A DNA stretch of 64,000 nucleotides from an uncultured Bacillota bacterium. GTDB lineage: Bacteria; Bacillota; Clostridia; Lachnospirales; Lachnospiraceae. Positions within the stretch are counted from its first letter, which is position 1. Each line of letters starts with the position of its first letter. Made by a program: the position numbers and the translations under genes. The stretch is from NCBI GenBank assembly GCA_958352855.1, contig CATWQE010000002.1, positions 48,851 through 112,850 of the forward strand, given 5' to 3'. This document shows positions 25,993 to 34,801 of the stretch, in pieces. The notes under the pieces were generated by a model. The model saw only the letters and a list, made by a program, of their open reading frames with translations, was not told where the DNA came from and did no database searches.

Positions 25993-28356
25993 CTACGCAT
26001 TCCAGAACCGCCCTATCTTTTCCCCCACCTGGGAAACCGTACACACCTCATATCCCTGCCATTCCGCAGGGAACAATTCCTGATAAGACCTCTGCAAAAA
26101 CCGCTCATCCAAAAGCAGCACCACACCTCTGTCTGTTTTGGTTCGGATGACTCTTCCCGCTGCCTGCAACACCTTATTCATCCCCGGATAACGATAGGCA
26201 TAGGCAAATCCCATATTTCCCTTCCGGTCATAATATTCCTTCAAGATTTCCCGTTCACTCCCTACCTGTGGAAGTCCGGTTCCCACAATGGCTGCGCCAA
26301 TGAGTTTTTTCCCTGCCAGGTCGATACCTTCTGAAAAAATTCCTCCCATCACGCAAAAGCCCGCCAGCGTCTCCTCCCCTTCCTCCTGAAATTGTTCCAG
26401 AAATTCCTCCCTCTCCTGTTCCGACATGGAAGGGGTCTGATACAGACACTGCACCTTGCAGTGTTCTTTTTCCAGTTTCTTCTCTAATACCTCACAAATA
26501 TCCTCCATCATACGGTAAGAGGGGAAAAACACCAGATAATTTCCTTTCTTTCCCAACAGCATCTGCAGAATATACTCTGCCATTTTTTCATATTCCTCTG
26601 CATCCCGCCTGGTATACTTGCTGCTCACATCCCTGGCTACCAGAAGCTTCAGGTTTCCCCTTGGAAAAGGAGAACTGGCGCAAATGGCATAATCATCCTC
26701 CCGCATGCTAAACAGGGAACGATAATAAGGCAAGGGAAGAAACGTGCCGGAAAAAAATACTGTAGCTTTTCCTTTATTTAAGCACTCCTGAAGATTTCTT
26801 CTTGGATTTACACAAAACAAAGTAATGAGAAAGTTTTCCTGCTCACCGTAATGGGTATAAATTACATAGTTTTCATCTGTAAGCTCATACATATTCAGGA
26901 AATGACGAACCTCAAAGGAAAATTCCAAAACCGCCTTCTGCACCTTTTCCTCATGCTCCTGCTCCAGAAAATGCTCCATTTCCCCTAACAGATTCATAAG
27001 CTGCAGAGAAAATCCTGCAATATTTTCCAGCACCTCATAATTATCACATTCCCTTTTGTATTCCAGCAGATGCTTATTGCACTTCTTCAAAAGCAGGTAC
27101 AGCTTCCCACTGACTTCTTTCACTGTTCTTGCCAGTTCCAGAAAATCCTCCTTGCACAAGGTTGCGCTGTACATCTTCCGCCCCCGCTCCACCAGGTTGT
27201 GCGCCTCGTCAATGAGAAAAAGATAATCCCCGCGCACACTGTCTCCGAAAAACCGCTTTAAATGTACTTTGGGATCAAAGGCATAATTATAATCGCAGAT
27301 AATAGCATCCACCCAGGTGGATACATCCAGACACATTTCATAGGGACATACATGATACGCCTCTGCCTGGGCTAAAAGCTCTTCCCTAAGAAAGGTGTCC
27401 TTACTGTTTAAAAGGTCAAACACCGCATCATTGACCCGGTCAAAATGCCCTTTTGCATAGGGACATTTCTCTGGATTACACTCTGTTTCCTCACACAGAC
27501 ACAATTTTTCTTTTGCTGTAATGCTTAGGGTTTTATAAGAAAGTCCCTTGCTCTTTAAAATAGAAAATGCCTCTTCCGCTACGGTTCTGGTAATGGTCTT
27601 TGCGGTAAGATAAAAAATTTTATCCCCATATCCTTCCCCAACTGCCCGCACAGCGGGAAAAATAGCTGCCATGGTCTTCCCGATTCCCGTAGGCGCCTGG
27701 ATAAAAAGCTGTCTTCCCTTGTGAATGGTGTGATAAACTCCGGTCACCAGCTCTCTTTGTCCTGCCCGGTAAGGGTAAGGAAATTCCAGCCCCTCCATGG
27801 AAATCCGTCGCCTGATTCTCCTGTGGTACTGAAATTCTGCCCATTTATAGTACTCTGCCATTAAATCCTCAAACCACTTTTCCAGATAGGAAAGTGTAAA
27901 CCTTTCCCGAAACCGCCTGATTTCTTCTGTTTCAATCTGGCAATAGGTCATCTGTACCTGGATTTCCTCTTTTTTCAAAGGCTTGCCATACATGTAGGCA
28001 TAGCACATGGCCTGGGCCTTGTGGACGCCTATCGGCTCCTCCAGATAGGCAAGGTCCATATACACACCTTTGATTTCATCAATGACCGTTTCCCCGTCTT
28101 CCTCTATGATTCCATCCGCCCTTCCTTCCACACGAATGATAAATTCATCATACTCCTGATCCCAGCCAAGGGGGACTTCTGCCCGGTAAGAGGCTTTCAT
28201 TTGTTTCTGTATTTTTCTGTGTATTTTACTGCCCTTTAGCATGGCTTCTTTATCTGCCGCAAAGCTCCTCCTGTTATCAAGACTTCCGCTTCGCAAAATA
28301 AACTCCACCAGATTCCGGACAGAAATTTGAATCATTTCTTTTTTCTGTTTTTCCAT
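25993..28356 (-). CDS. PD-(D/E)XK nuclease fused to a DinG/XPD-type DNA helicase
   Basis: A 787-residue fusion. Residues 1-175 look like a Cas4/RecB-type nuclease: Asp81 (GRADGI), Glu94 and Lys96 (DEIKG), Gln115 (HKAQAMCYAY). The rest is a superfamily 2 XPD/DinG helicase with Walker A PTGIGKT (222-228), a cysteine set fitting a 4Fe-4S cluster (Cys286/288, 293, 298, 337), DEAH at 383-386 and the C-terminal GRVIRTKTDRG motif. Likely 5'-3' DNA repair helicase. GTG 28359 is an alternative start; no strong ribosome site is visible. Confidence 0.88.
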   Translation of the reverse strand: MEKQKKEMIQISVRNLVEFILRSGSLDNRRSFAADKEAMLKGSKIHRKIQKQMKASYRAEVPLGWDQEYDEFIIRVEGRADGIIEEDGETVIDEIKGVYMDLAYLEEPIGVHKAQAMCYAYMYGKPLKKEEIQVQMTYCQIETEEIRRFRERFTLSYLEKWFEDLMAEYYKWAEFQYHRRIRRRISMEGLEFPYPYRAGQRELVTGVYHTIHKGRQLFIQAPTGIGKTMAAIFPAVRAVGEGYGDKIFYLTAKTITRTVAEEAFSILKSKGLSYKTLSITAKEKLCLCEETECNPEKCPYAKGHFDRVNDAVFDLLNSKDTFLREELLAQAEAYHVCPYEMCLDVSTWVDAIICDYNYAFDPKVHLKRFFGDSVRGDYLFLIDEAHNLVERGRKMYSATLCKEDFLELARTVKEVSGKLYLLLKKCNKHLLEYKRECDNYEVLENIAGFSLQLMNLLGEMEHFLEQEHEEKVQKAVLEFSFEVRHFLNMYELTDENYVIYTHYGEQENFLITLFCVNPRRNLQECLNKGKATVFFSGTFLPLPYYRSLFSMREDDYAICASSPFPRGNLKLLVARDVSSKYTRRDAEEYEKMAEYILQMLLGKKGNYLVFFPSYRMMEDICEVLEKKLEKEHCKVQCLYQTPSMSEQEREEFLEQFQEEGEETLAGFCVMGGIFSEGIDLAGKKLIGAAIVGTGLPQVGSEREILKEYYDRKGNMGFAYAYRYPGMNKVLQAAGRVIRTKTDRGVVLLLDERFLQRSYQELFPAEWQGYEVCTVSQVGEKIGRFWNA

Positions 28357-28457
28357 CACTCTATTCTAACACAGCCCCTCCCCGACAAAAAGAAAAACAG
28401 CTTCCCCTGGAACTTCTTCTTTCCCAAAAGAAACCGTTTTCTTATTTTCTCTGTTCT

Positions 28458-29300
28458 TTATACCTGTGGAAGAAACTCTCCAGCTCCAGACAGGTAAGTA
28501 TTCAAAACACCTGCAAACTGACCTGCATCTACTGCTGCTGCAATATCAGAATCCAAAGGCATCTTGCCAATTACAGGAACCTGTACTTCTGCTGCCGCTG
28601 CATCAATTTTGCTCTCACCAAACACATAAATCTTCTTGCCGCAATCCGGACATTTCACATAGCTGTAGTTCTCCACCAGTCCAAACACCGGTACGTGCAT
28701 CATTTCTGCCATGTTATAGGCTTTTTTCACAATCATCTGAACCAGTTCCTGAGGAGAAGATACAATAACAATTCCGTCAATAGGAAGAGACTGGAATACA
28801 GTAAGAGGCACATCTCCTGTTCCCGGAGGCATATCTACAAAAAGGTAGTCCAGTTCGCCCCAGATAACATCGGTCCAGAACTGTTTTACCATGTTTGCCA
28901 GAATCGGACCTCTCCAGATAACAGGAGCATCCTCCTGTGGCAGCAGCAGATTAATAGACATTACCTTAATGTCATTTCCTGTTACCATAGGATAAATTCC
29001 CTTTTCATCTGCCACAGCAGAGCCTTTCAGCCCATACATTCTTGGAATGGACGGTCCTGTAATATCTGCATCCATGATTCCAACCTTAAATCCCTGGTAT
29101 GCCATTTCATTTGCCAAAGACGCGGTTACCATGGATTTTCCAACGCCGCCTTTTCCACTGACAACTCCAATTACCTTTTTAATTTTTGAATGTGCATTTA
29201 ACTGTTCTTTTGGAACTCCATTGCCTTTTGCATGGCTGCATCCGGCACAGCTTTCCTTATCACAGGTTGCGCTGTCACATTGTTTCTTTTCTTCGCTCAT
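28458..29300 (-). CDS. Mrp/NBP35 family iron-sulfur carrier ATPase
   Basis: A 280-residue P-loop ATPase of the Mrp/ApbC group that loads Fe-S clusters onto target proteins. It has a deviant Walker A GKGGVGKS (residues 49-56), the DADITGPSIPRMYG switch, the MPPGTGD motif and the C-terminal cluster-binding CPDC pair. An unusual Cys-rich N-terminus (Cys8, 13, 18, 21) resembles eukaryal NBP35. The CsoR-type gene is encoded just upstream in the same direction. Confidence 0.92.
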   Translation of the reverse strand: MSEEKKQCDSATCDKESCAGCSHAKGNGVPKEQLNAHSKIKKVIGVVSGKGGVGKSMVTASLANEMAYQGFKVGIMDADITGPSIPRMYGLKGSAVADEKGIYPMVTGNDIKVMSINLLLPQEDAPVIWRGPILANMVKQFWTDVIWGELDYLFVDMPPGTGDVPLTVFQSLPIDGIVIVSSPQELVQMIVKKAYNMAEMMHVPVFGLVENYSYVKCPDCGKKIYVFGESKIDAAAAEVQVPVIGKMPLDSDIAAAVDAGQFAGVLNTYLSGAGEFLPQV

Positions 29301-29327
29301 GTTTCCCTATCCTTTCTTTTCCATTTA

Positions 29328-29666
29328 TCATTTCATAAAGCGGTCAATGGCTTTATTTAATTCTTCTAACGCTTCATGGTCACCGCTTTCAATGGCGTCT
29401 ACAATACAATGTTCAATATGATCCTGTAAAATCACTTTTCCTGTATTATTTATAGCAGCCTTCACAGCAGACAACTGAATCAGCACCTCACTGCAGTCCC
29501 TGCCTTCTTCCACCATTCTGCGGATGGATTCCATGTGGCCAATTGCACGGGAAAGCCGGTTCAGCACAGCTTTGGTATGCGTATGGCTATGAGTATGTCC
29601 ATGGTGATGTACTACAACGGTTCCGTCTTCCAGGACATGGGTATGCTCCTGCCTTGTTTCCTCCAT
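29328..29666 (-). CDS. Metal-sensing transcriptional repressor, CsoR/FrmR/RcnR family
   Basis: A 112-residue DUF156 protein. After a His-rich extension (HTHVLEDG, HHHGHTHSHTHTK, residues 8-31) comes the family core LNRLSRAIGHMESIRRMVEEGRDCSEVLIQLSAVKAAIN with the sensor Cys (DCSEV), and a second His-Cys pair (EHCI). Family members sense Cu, Ni/Co, formaldehyde or persulfides. The His-rich tail suggests a metal. It sits 27 nt upstream of the mrp gene, so a link to iron-sulfur or metal stress is plausible. Confidence 0.88.
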   Translation of the reverse strand: MEETRQEHTHVLEDGTVVVHHHGHTHSHTHTKAVLNRLSRAIGHMESIRRMVEEGRDCSEVLIQLSAVKAAINNTGKVILQDHIEHCIVDAIESGDHEALEELNKAIDRFMK

Positions 29667-29735
29667 TTCTGTGTCCTCCTCTCTCGCACTTCTTCCATTA
29701 TATCAAACCTCTCTGAAAAAGCAACGGAAAAACCA

Positions 29736-29975
29736 CTAAAACCGGGAAAACGTACATTTCTGGTGGATGGCAGCCGTCATAATGTCAAAGACCACGCTGC
29801 CGTCTGCTCTGTCTGTACGCTCGATTTTCAGTTCTCCCTCACTTTTAAATTTTTCTCTTACATATTCCTCCAAATCCGCATCCTTGGGAAGCTGGATTTC
29901 CTCTATAAACACATCCCGCATCTGATTTCCCGGACACAGGTTCAAAATCTCGTGAATGACTTCGTAATCTACCAT
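29736..29975 (-). CDS. Small conserved protein of 79 residues, unknown
   Basis: A soluble protein starting MVDYEVIHEILNLCPGNQM after AAGGAGA. No motif recognised beyond a regular alternating pattern suggestive of a small alpha/beta fold. The frame upstream of 29975 is open but lacks a ribosome site. It lies upstream of the CsoR-type gene on the same strand with a 69-nt gap. Confidence 0.65.
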   Translation of the reverse strand: MVDYEVIHEILNLCPGNQMRDVFIEEIQLPKDADLEEYVREKFKSEGELKIERTDRADGSVVFDIMTAAIHQKCTFSRF

Positions 29976-30067
29976 GACACATCTCCTTTTTTGGACTTTA
30001 ATACTCCATATTATACCACAAAATTCCCCTTTGGAAAGATTTTTCATAAAAAAAACAAAAAAAGAAG

Positions 30068-30096
30068 TTGCCAAGTGTCGCATTATGTCATATGAT
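30068..30096 (+). promoter_or_regulatory. Promoter of xpt
   Basis: TTGCCA (30068-30073) and TATGAT (30091-30096), 17 bases apart. The leader of about 47 nt shows no purine riboswitch. Confidence 0.55.
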
Positions 30097-30149
30097 GGTT
30101 AGTATCAAAATTTTATTGTATTTGTATAAAAATCGGGAGGACACCAGAT

Positions 30150-30719
30150 ATGCAGCTTTTAAAAGAACGCATTTTAAAAGACGGAATTGTAAAACCAGGA
30201 AATATTTTAAAGGTGGACAGCTTTTTAAATCACCAGATGGATATTCCTTTCATTAATGAAATTGGAAAAGAATTTAAACGTATCTACGCTGACGCACCTA
30301 TTACCAAAATTCTTACCATTGAGGCATCCGGTATTGGAATTGCCTGTATTGTAGCACAGTATTTCAATGTACCTGTAGTATTTGCCAAGAAAGCCCAGAG
30401 CTTAAATCTGGATGGAGAAATGTACAGCACAAAAATCGAATCCTTTACCCATAAAAAGGTTTACGATGTCATTCTTTCCAAGAAGTTCCTTGGACCGGAA
30501 GACCATGTGTTAATCATTGATGATTTTCTGGCAAATGGCTGCGCCCTGAAGGGACTGATTGAAATTGTGAAGAATTCCGGCGCAGTTCTGGAAGGCACTG
30601 GTATTGTCATTGAAAAAGGCTTCCAGCATGGCGGCGATATGCTTCGTGAAGAAGGTATCCGCGTAGAATCTCTGGCTATTATTGATTCCATGACAGATGA
30701 TTCTCTGACCTTCCGGTAA
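30150..30719 (+). CDS. xpt: Xanthine phosphoribosyltransferase
   Basis: A 189-residue type I phosphoribosyltransferase that salvages xanthine to XMP. The PRPP loop is VLIIDDFLANGCA, and the N-terminal segment MQLLKERILKDGIVKPGNILKVDSFLNHQ-like pattern with the later KFLGPEDHV matches B. subtilis Xpt. The ATG at 30150 has GGGAGG upstream. In many Bacillota it is under a guanine riboswitch; none is seen here. It is followed by an ECF S-component gene on the same strand. Confidence 0.95.
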   Translation: MQLLKERILKDGIVKPGNILKVDSFLNHQMDIPFINEIGKEFKRIYADAPITKILTIEASGIGIACIVAQYFNVPVVFAKKAQSLNLDGEMYSTKIESFTHKKVYDVILSKKFLGPEDHVLIIDDFLANGCALKGLIEIVKNSGAVLEGTGIVIEKGFQHGGDMLREEGIRVESLAIIDSMTDDSLTFR

Positions 30720-30832
30720 ATCTTTTAGCTCTTCCTTAACTGGCTTGGTTGATTTTTCTAAAACTGGCTCTTTATCAAAGTCCACTTGCAGTTTATAGTA
30801 AGAAAAACCAGCAAAAAGGAGGAGCATTTTTT

Positions 30833-31360
30833 ATGAAAGTAAATACGAAAAAACTGATTCTGGCGGCATTATTTGCAGCCCTGTCCTGTGTAGCTACTAT
30901 GGCTATCCGCATTCCTACCCCAGGTACTGGCGGTTATATCCATCCGGGAGACGCCATTGTGATTCTCTGCGGCGTAATTCTGGGACCTGTGTGGGGCTTC
31001 CTGGCAGCAGGCATGGGCTCCTGTATGTCTGACCTTTTAGGCGGATATCTTATGTATGTGCCCATTACCTTTCTCATAAAGGGACTGGTTGCCTTTAGTT
31101 CCGCTTTCGCCTACCAAAAACTGGGCAAAACAGAGAAATCCCGCTATTTTGGCGTAGCGGCAGGGGGAATCCTGGACATGATTTTGGTTGCCGGAGGCTA
31201 CTTTATCTGCGAATACTTTATGTATGGTGCAGGCGCCTTTTCCAGCATTCCCGCCAACCTTATTCAGGGCGCCAGCGGCCTCATCCTCTCTCTGGTACTC
31301 TACCCTATCCTCATGGCAGTCCCAGAAGTAAAACACATGGCCACGCCCCACCATACCTGA
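30833..31360 (+). CDS. ECF transporter S component (substrate unknown)
   Basis: A 175-residue integral membrane protein with about five or six helices. The pattern IPTPGTGGYIHPGDAIVILCG, LGPVWGFLAAGMGSCMSDLLGGY and the FLIKGLVAF segment is typical of the ECF-type S components of the riboflavin-transporter-like Pfam group. It would capture one vitamin or precursor and use the EcfA1A2T module encoded at 5.6-8.0 kb. Start 30833 has AGGAGG. No riboswitch was recognised in the 113-nt gap after xpt, so the ligand cannot be named; proximity to xpt may hint at a purine-related compound (weak inference). Confidence 0.85.
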   Translation: MKVNTKKLILAALFAALSCVATMAIRIPTPGTGGYIHPGDAIVILCGVILGPVWGFLAAGMGSCMSDLLGGYLMYVPITFLIKGLVAFSSAFAYQKLGKTEKSRYFGVAAGGILDMILVAGGYFICEYFMYGAGAFSSIPANLIQGASGLILSLVLYPILMAVPEVKHMATPHHT

Positions 31361-31398
31361 GGTATAAACACTTTTTTCAGACGTTTTATATGGCAAAA

Positions 31399-31440
31399 AA
31401 CATGGGAGATACCACACATTTATTATGTATCTCCCATGTT
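31399..31440. terminator. Bidirectional terminator between convergent genes
   Basis: A perfect 13-bp stem (31399-31411 with 31428-31440) between the S-component gene and the minus-strand gene ending at 31453. Confidence 0.75.
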
Positions 31441-31452
31441 CACAAAAACTCC

Positions 31453-31758
31453 TTATGTTAATAGCATTCCTTCGTTATCCGGCATATAGGATTTCCCTGG
31501 TTTTTGAGGATTATACTTGATAAGCACAGCATCATTTTCTTTTAAATGCCCCAATGGAGCCTGTGATGTCATACCAACTGGAATATTTGCTATTTTATGT
31601 GTTTTTACTTTTTGATACCGAAGTTGTTCTGTCCGTTTATATGTTTTACCTTCAACCATGTATTCAGCAGTTAGAAACCATACATTTCCATTCCATCTTT
31701 TTTTTATCACTTTACCCATGATTTCATTTGTACATTTCTTCTTTTGGAACTTGAACAT
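31453..31758 (-). CDS. Small DUF3592-like protein
   Basis: A 101-residue soluble protein. The pattern of a hydrophobic beta-rich core followed by NDAVLIKYNPQKPGKSY resembles the C-terminal half of DUF3592 proteins (VxVxYxPxxPxxSY), but without the usual membrane helices. I choose ATG 31758 with AGGAGG 6 nt upstream. Function unknown; the assignment is by pattern only. Confidence 0.6.
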   Translation of the reverse strand: MFKFQKKKCTNEIMGKVIKKRWNGNVWFLTAEYMVEGKTYKRTEQLRYQKVKTHKIANIPVGMTSQAPLGHLKENDAVLIKYNPQKPGKSYMPDNEGMLLT

Positions 31759-31809
31759 TCCATTCCTCCTCCTTGCCAAAATGACATCCTAATGATTCCT
31801 TATGTCTTT

Positions 31810-32253
31810 TTATCTATCCTTTATCATCTGATAATAATTCAGTTCCTCATACCCCAGCTTCCGGTACAGGGAAATTGCTCTTTCATTGCTGTAGGTTGCC
31901 TCCAGTCGGAAACGTCTTGCTTCCGGATATTCCTTTTCCACCCAGGCAAAGGCTTCTGTTCCATACCCTTTTCCTCTGTATTCCGGCTTAAAATACAGCT
32001 CATCCAGCCAGATAACCATGCCTCCGGCTTCATTACTCCAGGTAATTGCCAGAAGAAAATATCCTGCAACCCCTGTTTCATCTTCTAAAATCAAGGTTCT
32101 GGAATACTCCCTGCTCCGCAGACATTCCTTAAGGGTATCCTCAAAATGCTTCTGGGGAATCTCATGGTCACAGGCAGGTCCTCCGTAGAAGTCCTTAGCC
32201 ATTTCAAAAAATATTTCCCTGTCCTCTTCTCTGATATCTCTGATTTTTAACAT
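31810..32253 (-). CDS. GNAT family N-acetyltransferase
   Basis: A 147-residue GNAT protein with the acetyl-CoA loop EYRGKGYGTEAF and the C-terminal TYSNERAISLYRKLGYEEL pattern typical of the family. The substrate is unknown. It is the last gene of the exoA-selD-dinB operon, 3 nt after the small cysteine protein, with the ribosome site GAGAG inside the end of that gene. Confidence 0.85.
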   Translation of the reverse strand: MLKIRDIREEDREIFFEMAKDFYGGPACDHEIPQKHFEDTLKECLRSREYSRTLILEDETGVAGYFLLAITWSNEAGGMVIWLDELYFKPEYRGKGYGTEAFAWVEKEYPEARRFRLEATYSNERAISLYRKLGYEELNYYQMIKDR

Positions 32254-32256
32254 ATT

Positions 32257-32469
32257 CTACTCTCTCCGTTTCTCATTTTCTTGTTCCATAAACGCAAAAA
32301 CCTGTTTCATCATCTGGCAGCTTTCCCCATGAATACAGGTTCCATAATCACAGTCAATCTGGTCTAACACCAGCTTTTTATCTTCCAGACGAAACTCTCC
32401 CACTGCAGTCCGCGCCATATCACAGGCTCTGCAATAGCCCTGGAAAAATTCTTCTATTATTTCACTCAT
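32257..32469 (-). CDS. Small cysteine-rich protein, unknown
   Basis: A 70-residue soluble protein with five cysteines arranged CRAC near residue 13, CDYGTC near 39 and a further Cys at about 51 (ESCQMMK). Such spacing could bind a metal or cluster, but no family is recognised. It overlaps the end of dinB by 8 bp and ends 3 nt before the GNAT gene, so it is translated as part of that operon. Confidence 0.7.
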   Translation of the reverse strand: MSEIIEEFFQGYCRACDMARTAVGEFRLEDKKLVLDQIDCDYGTCIHGESCQMMKQVFAFMEQENEKRRE

Positions 32470-33733
32470 GTTTTTTCTCCCTCAGTGTTTTTAAGTTCAC
32501 CTGTCTTCCATCCGGGTGTCCGCCTGTCATGTTTTCAACCTTCTTATTGTCCAGAAAAGAAGCCCGCATAATAGCATCATTGCCAAACTTTTTCCGGATG
32601 GCGTCTACCGCCTGGTCCATCTTCTCCATTTTCTCATAGTCTGTGTTGTCAAAGAGGCTCATCTGCCGCCCCCGCTCTTCCCTGGAAACCCGGCTGGTAT
32701 GAACTCCCAGGTGACGGATGGGACTTCCATCCCACAATTCATCAAACAGCACGCACACTGTCTGGTAAAGCTCATCTGTAAGATTGGTAGGAGCTGCCAT
32801 AACTCTTTGATGAGACACTGTTTTCAATTCATAGTCCCGAATCGAAACAGAAACCACCTCTGCTTTGGTATCATCTTTGCGAAGCCTGGACGCCACTGTT
32901 TCGCACAGAGACAGCAGCACCATTTTGGCAGTTACCTCATCCGTCACATCAAAAGCAATGGTGGTACTGTTTCCATAGCCTTTATTCTCCTGAACCGTTC
33001 CCTCCACCAGGGAAGCGTCTCTTCCATTGGCAAAATTCCAGATGCTCTCTCCTTGTTTTTTCAAATGATGCTTTAAAATTTCCACGTCTGTATTTGCCAG
33101 TTCTCCAATAGTATGGATTCCCAGTTTTTTCAAAACTCCTGCAGTGGCTTTTCCCACAAACAAAAGCTCTGATACTGGCAGCGGCCACATTTTCTCCCTG
33201 ATTTCCTCTGGAAACAAGGTATGGACCTTATCCGGCTTTTCAAAATCCGAAGCCATCTTTGCCAGATATTTGTTGCTGGAAATTCCCACATTTACCGTAA
33301 ATCCCAGTTCCCGGCTAATCCTGTTTTTCAGTTTATGCGCAAACGCCACCGGTTCGCCCAGCAAATGCTCCATGCCGCTCATGTCCATAAAAGCCTCGTC
33401 AATGCTGTACTGCTCCACATCGGGACTGTATTCTCTTAAAATCCTCATAAATTGCGCTGAATATTCCTTGTACATTCCATGGTGAGCAGGAACAATGGTA
33501 AGCCCAGGACACTTACGCAGCGCATCGGTAATGGGTTCTCCTGTACGCACGCCATAAGCTTTTGCAGACAGGGATTTTGCCAGAATCACACCTCTTCGTT
33601 TGGTCTTATCGCCCCCTACCGCACAGGGAATCTCCCTTAAATCCACAGTCCCATCCTGCTCCTTTAACCGGTAAACCGCCTCCCAGGATAAAAAGGCGCT
33701 GTTTACATCAATATGAAAAATCACCTTGTCCAA
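32462..33733 (-). CDS. dinB: DNA polymerase IV (Y-family translesion polymerase)
   Basis: A 423-residue Y-family polymerase that copies past damaged bases. The metal-binding Asp8 (FHIDVNSAF) and the SIDEAFMD motif are intact, with the little-finger domain following. A QMSLF sequence near residue 363 is a beta-clamp-binding motif. It starts with TTG at 33733, 9 nt after GGGAGG. It lies in an operon with exonuclease III-type exoA, which suggests a DNA-repair unit. Confidence 0.93.
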   Translation of the reverse strand: MDKVIFHIDVNSAFLSWEAVYRLKEQDGTVDLREIPCAVGGDKTKRRGVILAKSLSAKAYGVRTGEPITDALRKCPGLTIVPAHHGMYKEYSAQFMRILREYSPDVEQYSIDEAFMDMSGMEHLLGEPVAFAHKLKNRISRELGFTVNVGISSNKYLAKMASDFEKPDKVHTLFPEEIREKMWPLPVSELLFVGKATAGVLKKLGIHTIGELANTDVEILKHHLKKQGESIWNFANGRDASLVEGTVQENKGYGNSTTIAFDVTDEVTAKMVLLSLCETVASRLRKDDTKAEVVSVSIRDYELKTVSHQRVMAAPTNLTDELYQTVCVLFDELWDGSPIRHLGVHTSRVSREERGRQMSLFDNTDYEKMEKMDQAVDAIRKKFGNDAIMRASFLDNKKVENMTGGHPDGRQVNLKTLREKKHE

Positions 33734-33751
33734 ACCTGTCTGCCTCCCTTC

Positions 33752-34801
33752 TTATTGGCTGCAAACCTCAAGGAAATATTCTCCTTTTTCCTTTACTTGT
33801 CCCACAATGGCTGCTGGTGTGGCAAGCCCTCTGTCTTTTAAAGTTTTCAGCGCCTCCCTGGCATACTGCTCTTCCATACACACCAGAAGCCCCCCGCTGG
33901 TCTGGGGGTCAAAAATCAGGTCCTCCATTGCTTCTGAAATCTCTGTCCCAAGCCTTACCTCCTGTTTCTGGAAGTTCTTGTTCCGATAAGTTCCTTCTGG
34001 AACCAGTCCCATAGCCGCATAATCCAAAGCTTCCCAAAGGATGGGAAGCTCCTTTGCCCACACTTCCAGGGTCACATTGCTTGCTCTGGCAATTTCCAGT
34101 CCATGCCCTGCCAGAGAAAAGCCTGTCACATCAGTGCAGCAGTGCACTGGAAAGTGGGAAAACACCTCTTTTGCCACTTTATTCAAGGTTGTCATACTGT
34201 TTCTGGCCTCCTCCATGGCTCTTTTAGATGCCATATCTGCCTTTACTGCAGTATTTACCAGTCCGGTTCCCAAAGGCTTAGTTAAAATCATCAAATCCCC
34301 TGGCTTTGCCCCGTAATTTTTCCACACCTTCTCAGGATGTACAAAACCAGTGACAGCCATGCCATACTTTGGTTCTTCGTCATTAATGGAATGTCCTCCT
34401 GCCAGCACCGCGCCAGCCTCTTTTACTTTAGAAGCCCCGCCGCTAAGCATAGCTTCCAGGGGTTCCGTTCCCAGACAGTTGGGATAAGCCACAATGTTCA
34501 GAGCAATTTTAGGCTCTCCTCCCATAGCGTAAATATCGCTCATGGCATTGGCAGCCGCAATCTGTCCAAAGGTATAAGGGTCATCCACCATGGGAGGGAA
34601 AAAATCCAGGGTCTGAATCAGCGCCAGCTCCTCACTAATCTGATACACAGCCGCATCATCAGAGGTTTCCACTCCCACCAGCAGATTCTTATCCTGAAAG
34701 CCAGGCAGCTTCCCCATCACCTCAGAAAGAATCTGGGGACTTAGCTTTGCCGCGCAGCCTGCGCTTTTAGAAAGCTGTGTCAGCCTTACTTTGTCTGTCA
34801 T
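33752..34801 (-). CDS. selD: Selenide, water dikinase (selenophosphate synthetase)
   Basis: A 349-residue SelD that makes selenophosphate from selenide and ATP for selenocysteine, selenouridine or selenium cofactor synthesis. The catalytic position is Cys16 (KSAGCAAKL, Lys19 following), encoded by TGC, so this is the cysteine form, not a selenoprotein. The GGHSINDEEPKYG and DPQTSGGLL segments are typical. It overlaps exoA by 4 bp (ATGA) and precedes dinB by 18 nt. No selA, selB or selU lies in the window. Confidence 0.95.
   Translation of the reverse strand: MTDKVRLTQLSKSAGCAAKLSPQILSEVMGKLPGFQDKNLLVGVETSDDAAVYQISEELALIQTLDFFPPMVDDPYTFGQIAAANAMSDIYAMGGEPKIALNIVAYPNCLGTEPLEAMLSGGASKVKEAGAVLAGGHSINDEEPKYGMAVTGFVHPEKVWKNYGAKPGDLMILTKPLGTGLVNTAVKADMASKRAMEEARNSMTTLNKVAKEVFSHFPVHCCTDVTGFSLAGHGLEIARASNVTLEVWAKELPILWEALDYAAMGLVPEGTYRNKNFQKQEVRLGTEISEAMEDLIFDPQTSGGLLVCMEEQYAREALKTLKDRGLATPAAIVGQVKEKGEYFLEVCSQ

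Noticed and set aside
30097..30149. Guanine riboswitch before xpt
   Set aside because: The leader is too short and has no conserved purine aptamer core.
30510..30827. 105-codon minus-strand frame over the end of xpt
   Set aside because: It overlaps a well-supported gene, has no ribosome site and resembles no family.
33752..34801. Selenocysteine at the SelD active site
   Set aside because: The codon is TGC, not TGA; the frame is open throughout.
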